A DNA stretch of 64,000 nucleotides from Microbispora sp. H11081. GTDB taxonomy: Bacteria; Actinomycetota; Actinomycetes; Streptosporangiales; Streptosporangiaceae. Positions 61,176 to 64,000 of this stretch are shown one piece after another. Position numbers and translations under genes: made by a program. The notes below the pieces were generated by a model, which was not told where the DNA came from, ran no database searches, and saw only the letters and a program-made list of their open reading frames with translations. Location: positions 1,054,001 to 1,118,000 of the forward strand of contig NZ_JABBWV010000001.1 of the NCBI RefSeq assembly GCF_012999535.1, given 5' to 3'. The number at the start of each line of letters is the position of its first letter. The first letter of the stretch is position 1.

Positions 61176-62065
61176 GGACCGTCGCCGACCGTTACCGGAT
61201 CACCTCGCCTATCGGCCGGGGTGGCATGGGCGAGGTGTGGGAGGGCACCGACCTGCGGCTCAACCGGCCGGTCGCGATCAAGCTGATCAACTCCGCCGAC
61301 CTCGCCTTGGAGAAGGAGGCACGGCGGCGCTTCAACCGTGAGGCCAGGATTACCGCGCGGCTCCGCCACCCGGGCGTTCCGGTCGTCTACGACTTCGGTG
61401 ACGACGGCGATCTGTACATGGTCATGGAGGCGCTGCGGGGCGAGTCTGTCGGCAAGCTCAAGGACGAGGTGGGCAGCCTGCCCGTATCGTGGGCGGCGTT
61501 CGTCTGCGCTCAGGTGTGCGCCGTACTGGCCGCAGCGCACGAGGCCGGGCTGCTCCACCGCGACGTCAAGCCGGAGAACCTGCTGCTGTGCGGGGACGGG
61601 GCGGTGAAGGTCATTGACTTCGGCGTGGCCGCCTCGCTCGGCGCCAGCGAGTTCTCCCGGATCACCCAGAGCGGGCAGGTTCCGGGGACCGCTCGCTATA
61701 TGGCACCCGAGCTCGTCGAGGGGGAGAACGCCAGCCGGGCAAGTGACCTCTACACCATCGGCTGCGTGCTGTATGAGCTGCTCACCGGCACGCGGCCGTT
61801 CGAGTCCCGTGACCTGCTACGGGAAATCGTCCGCAGCAAGGAGGAGGACCCACCGCCGATGGCGGGTGTGCCCGCAGAGTTGGAGGAGCTTACGCACCGG
61901 CTGCTGATCAAGGACCCGGCTCGTCGTCCCTCTGACGCGACCGAGGTATACCGGAGCCTCCTGCCGTGGGTGCGCGACCTTCCCCCCCTTCCCGGCTGGG
62001 TCGCCCAGGACCTGTCCACCGATCCTGTCCACATGTACTCGACAGTGATCGCGAGTCTGGGGTAA
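61172..62065 (+). CDS. Cytoplasmic Ser/Thr protein kinase
   Basis: A 297-residue kinase consisting of little more than the catalytic domain: GRGGMG at 15-20, K37, HRDVKPEN at 129-136, DFG at 149-151, and an APE-type APEL. No membrane helix. GTG 61172 overlaps the UvrD-like stop, so it belongs to the same operon. Three bp downstream starts a fragment of the HTH found at the start of the DNA methylase at 30354, whose own upstream neighbour is also a kinase. Confidence 0.87.
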   Translation: MRTVADRYRITSPIGRGGMGEVWEGTDLRLNRPVAIKLINSADLALEKEARRRFNREARITARLRHPGVPVVYDFGDDGDLYMVMEALRGESVGKLKDEVGSLPVSWAAFVCAQVCAVLAAAHEAGLLHRDVKPENLLLCGDGAVKVIDFGVAASLGASEFSRITQSGQVPGTARYMAPELVEGENASRASDLYTIGCVLYELLTGTRPFESRDLLREIVRSKEEDPPPMAGVPAELEELTHRLLIKDPARRPSDATEVYRSLLPWVRDLPPLPGWVAQDLSTDPVHMYSTVIASLG

Positions 62066-62068
62066 TCC

Positions 62069-62326
62069 ATGCATACCCGCGCCACAGTCGCAATGGCCGA
62101 CATCGCGCAGCCGGCACGGGCCGGACCCGCCGGTGCCGGCAACTCGCGCCGCTGGTTCGACGACTTCCCGGCCCCCGTCGGCGGGCCGTCCACCAGGTTG
62201 TTCTCCTCACTGGAGGACGTGGCGGAGTGGCTTCGGCGCCGGGGCAAGCTTGGGCGGGATGCTCACCACGATTGGCTGTCGGGGCATCCCAATGGTCTCT
62301 GCGGTCCGTCTCGTCCCCGTGGTTGA
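62069..62326 (+). pseudogene. Remnant or stand-alone copy of the methylase HTH domain
   Basis: An 85-residue frame whose residues 7-63 match residues 8-62 of the methylase at 30354: VAMADIA for VTAADIA, RRWFDDFPAPVGG for RRRYEDFPTPVGG, LEDVAEWLRRRGKL for LKAVEEWLLHQGKV. The recognition-helix part (ARMVGVG) is replaced by PARAGPAGAG. After residue 63 similarity stops. It is either the surviving 5' end of a second kinase-methylase unit or a small DNA-binding protein in its own right. Confidence 0.6.
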
Positions 62327-62552
62327 GATCCAGCCGAAGGACGGCTTTCGGGCATGGCCGATCGACGCTGCTGTCGGCAGGCTCGCGCTGACCGGACGCC
62401 TCGCTCCCGCTCAGGTCGGCGCAGTTCTCGCCGCGCTGAGCGAGGCGAACCTGCATGACGAGGATGGGCCGGTCCTGGCTGGTGCGGAGGCCACCACGGT
62501 CATCGGTTGTTTGGTGAGTGGGCGCGTCTGTCGAGGTCCTGGATCCACTTGA
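62259..62552 (+). CDS. Possible small protein of unknown function
   Basis: A 97-residue frame (ATG 62259; alternatively ATG 62292) with plausible sequence: AVRLVPVVEIQPKDGF, GRLAPAQVGAVLAALSEANL, AGAEATTVIGCLVSG. It overlaps the HTH remnant at its start and the convergent MazG-like gene at its end by about 50 bp. Good codon usage in the middle part supports a real gene, but the overlaps and lack of a clear ribosome-binding site keep confidence low. Confidence 0.35.
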   Translation: MLTTIGCRGIPMVSAVRLVPVVEIQPKDGFRAWPIDAAVGRLALTGRLAPAQVGAVLAALSEANLHDEDGPVLAGAEATTVIGCLVSGRVCRGPGST

Positions 62553-62844
62553 CCGCGACCGCCGCGACCTGGACGAGTTCGGCCCGCAGGCGGTCGGCGT
62601 CGTCCTCGGCGAACGCTTCGAGGACCTCTTCGTGCAGGATGTGCCGCCAGGTCAGCCGGCCTTCGGCCGCGGCGTCGGCCACCGCCTGCTTGGCGAGGTC
62701 GGCCTCGGGCGCGTACGCGGGCCCGGTGCCGTCGGGGTGGTCCCGCAGGCCCCACATCGCGTCCTGGGCGGCGCGTTCCGCTGCCACGTCGTTCAGCGCT
62801 CGGTGCAGCGACCCAGGCAGGCCGTAGTCCCCGGGGTGCGTCAT
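62500..62844 (-). CDS. MazG-like/all-alpha NTP pyrophosphohydrolase-related protein
   Basis: A 114-residue helical protein starting at ATG 62844 after AAGGAAAGGA. The pattern WGLRDHPDGTG, LTWRHILHEEVLEAFAEDDADRLRAELVQVAAVAVKWI matches actinobacterial proteins related to MazG-type NTP pyrophosphohydrolases; the EExxEA-like HEEVLEAFAE and RAELVQVAA helices carry the acids expected for metal binding. Substrate unknown. It follows a flavoprotein gene at 50 bp on the same strand. Confidence 0.65.
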   Translation of the reverse strand: MTHPGDYGLPGSLHRALNDVAAERAAQDAMWGLRDHPDGTGPAYAPEADLAKQAVADAAAEGRLTWRHILHEEVLEAFAEDDADRLRAELVQVAAVAVKWIQDLDRRAHSPNNR

Positions 62845-62894
62845 GATGTCCTTTCCTTGGACGGCGATTCCGATGCCGCGCGGCAGAGTCCGCT

Positions 62895-63455
62895 TCAGCC
62901 CGATGAAGAGCCGATGTTTCCTCGTACGGCCTGCAGCGCCTCGTGTAGATCTTCCCAGGGGAAGGAAACCGCTCCTGGTGCGTCCGAATCCGGTGCGGGA
63001 AGACGGTCCCAATCGAGGATCACCCGTACGCCCCATTCTTCGAGCCGGGCCACGCTGCTGGGGAAGGCGGGATGCCTCGCGAGCGCGTGGTTGGGCCAGG
63101 GGACGGCGACGATCGGCAGGCCGAGCCCGATGGCTTCGTTCAGCAGGCCCAGCGCCAACGTGTCGCTGATCCCCTGGGCCCACTTGTTGGTGGTGTTGAA
63201 GGTCGCAGGGACGACCGCCATGGCGTCGGCCGGGGGCAGGACGTCCGGTTCCTCGGGCCGCTTGTAGTCGTGCCGTACGGGATAGCCGGTAAGTGTGCTG
63301 AGCCGCTCGGCGTCGACGAACTTCGTCGCTGACGGCGTCGCGATGACGCACACCGTCCAGCCGTCCGCCTGAAGGCGCTCGACGAAGGCGGGGAGGTCGC
63401 CCGCCGGCCGCCCTCCGCACGCGATCACATACAAAACCGGCGTGCCTTCTGCCAT
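62895..63455 (-). CDS. Flavoprotein of the HFCD (PPC decarboxylase) family
   Basis: A 186-residue Rossmann-like flavoprotein. It opens with VLYVIACGG, then VERLQADGWTVCVIATPSATKFVD, the family's ATPxAxxF hallmark, and contains VVPATFNTTNKWAQGISDTLALGLLNEA, matching the conserved PATaNTinKxAxGixDnL motif of phosphopantothenoylcysteine decarboxylase-like proteins, with VPWPNHAL later. The stand-alone form is common in actinobacteria and its substrate is usually unknown. Confidence 0.85.
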   Translation of the reverse strand: MAEGTPVLYVIACGGRPAGDLPAFVERLQADGWTVCVIATPSATKFVDAERLSTLTGYPVRHDYKRPEEPDVLPPADAMAVVPATFNTTNKWAQGISDTLALGLLNEAIGLGLPIVAVPWPNHALARHPAFPSSVARLEEWGVRVILDWDRLPAPDSDAPGAVSFPWEDLHEALQAVRGNIGSSSG

Positions 63456-63604
63456 ATCCCGCCCTTACCCCGCTTTCCTCTGTATCCGCTGACCCGCGGG
63501 CACGGCTGCCGTGGTCAGGCGAACACTACGTCTCCAACATGAGGTCGTGCCACGGCGACTGAGCACGTGGAAAGCGGAGAGCTGAACCGGCGCATCGCGC
63601 CGGG

Positions 63605-64000
63605 TCATCGTCGGCGCAGGCCGTCGACGATGATCGTGACCACGGTGCGCGCCCGGGTTTCCCATTGGGTTCGGGGCACTCGTGACAGGGCGCCGAGCAG
63701 CAGGATGACGTCGGCGGCGTCGACCCCTTCGCGTATCTCGCCCTCGGCCTGGCCTTTGGCGAGCAGTGCGGTGAGAGCGTTGTCGAGTTTGCTGTGGTTG
63801 TCCGCGTACAGGTCCTGCCACGCGGACGCTTCGACCGCGGCCATGACCCCGCGTTTGACGCGCGCGTATTCGACGAGCCGGTCCAGCCACCGGGTGAGCG
63901 CGTCCAGTGGCGTCAGCTGGGCGAGTAGCGCAGGCACGGCGGAGACCAGTTCGTCGATCTCCTGCCGGTACACCTCGGCCAGCAGGTGCTCGCGGGTCGG
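63605..64000 (-). CDS. TetR/AcrR-family regulator, C-terminal part
   Basis: The frame enters from the right edge (PTREHLLAEVYRQEIDEL, the usual end of the TetR HTH and start of the ligand domain) and stops at 63605. The helical C-terminal domain (LDALTRWLDRLVEYARVKRG, ADVILLLGALSRVP, ARTVVTIIVDGLR) is typical of actinobacterial SBDs. An internal GTG at 63973 is not the true start. The HTH lies outside the window. The 149 bp between this gene and the flavoprotein hold nothing I can support. Confidence 0.82.
   Translation of the reverse strand, partial: PTREHLLAEVYRQEIDELVSAVPALLAQLTPLDALTRWLDRLVEYARVKRGVMAAVEASAWQDLYADNHSKLDNALTALLAKGQAEGEIREGVDAADVILLLGALSRVPRTQWETRARTVVTIIVDGLRRR

Noticed and set aside
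63465-63890. Minus-strand frame overlapping the TetR gene
   Set aside because: Arg/His-rich shadow of the TetR reading frame.

Overview
The window is very GC-rich (roughly 70%), with GTG starts, G/C-ending codons, 4-base start/stop overlaps and many Hanks-type kinases. This points to an actinomycete, probably Streptosporangiales or a relative. That placement is inferred from gene content; there is no rRNA or tRNA in the window.

Left part (1-11.4 kb). A truncated Lrp/AsnC-type regulator (minus strand) faces a nine-gene plus-strand operon (468-9462). It encodes a creatininase-family amidohydrolase, an SDR dehydrogenase, an M20 peptidase, an M19 dipeptidase, a DUF885 hydrolase, a proline-iminopeptidase-like hydrolase, an aspartoacylase-like metalloenzyme, a MaoC-type hydratase and a CitE-type lyase. 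Genes overlap or nearly touch, so this looks like a catabolic pathway for a peptide- or amide-like compound ending in CoA-thioester chemistry. A five-helix membrane protein and a small Cys-rich protein follow on the minus strand.

11.5-16.6 kb (minus). A decaying cluster of unknown proteins. Two are paralogues (the older-looking one frameshifted), one small protein shares the C-terminal domain of a paralogue, and a gene remnant shows that a two-gene unit was duplicated.

16.9-25.7 kb (minus). Seven tightly packed genes: a ZorA/MotA-like membrane protein with a long hendecad coiled-coil tail, a ZorB/MotB-like partner, a vWA protein, a PP2C phosphatase, a kinase (together a TerY-P-type triad), then a BrxD-like ATPase and a BrxHI/Lhr-like helicase. 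I do not know a described defence system with this composition.

25.9-32.7 kb. A secreted two-repeat protein, an ADP-ribosylglycohydrolase and a DUF4352-like lipoprotein/membrane protein on minus; a receptor-type Ser/Thr kinase and an HTH-N6-DNA methylase (with an unusual HPPF motif) on plus; then an IS3-family transposase remnant.

32.7-62.3 kb. A large second defence-like locus built on two divergent operons. Leftward: a 2093-residue P-loop ATPase and a beta-CASP metallo-nuclease. Rightward: kinase, SNF2/DrmD-like helicase, 1691-residue DNA methyltransferase, a 1.2-kb non-coding array, a 2168-residue DEAD/DUF1998 helicase with a nuclease-like tail, a RelE-UvrD fusion, another kinase, and a remnant of the HTH-methylase. 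It is DISARM-like but lacks a PLD nuclease and carries kinases at its ends. The array between methyltransferase and helicase holds seven promoter-plus-double-hairpin units of two families (A x4, B x3) with compensatory base changes: probably a set of small structured RNAs. A DUF3800 protein sits beside it.

Right end. A MazG-like protein, a flavoprotein and a truncated TetR regulator, all minus.
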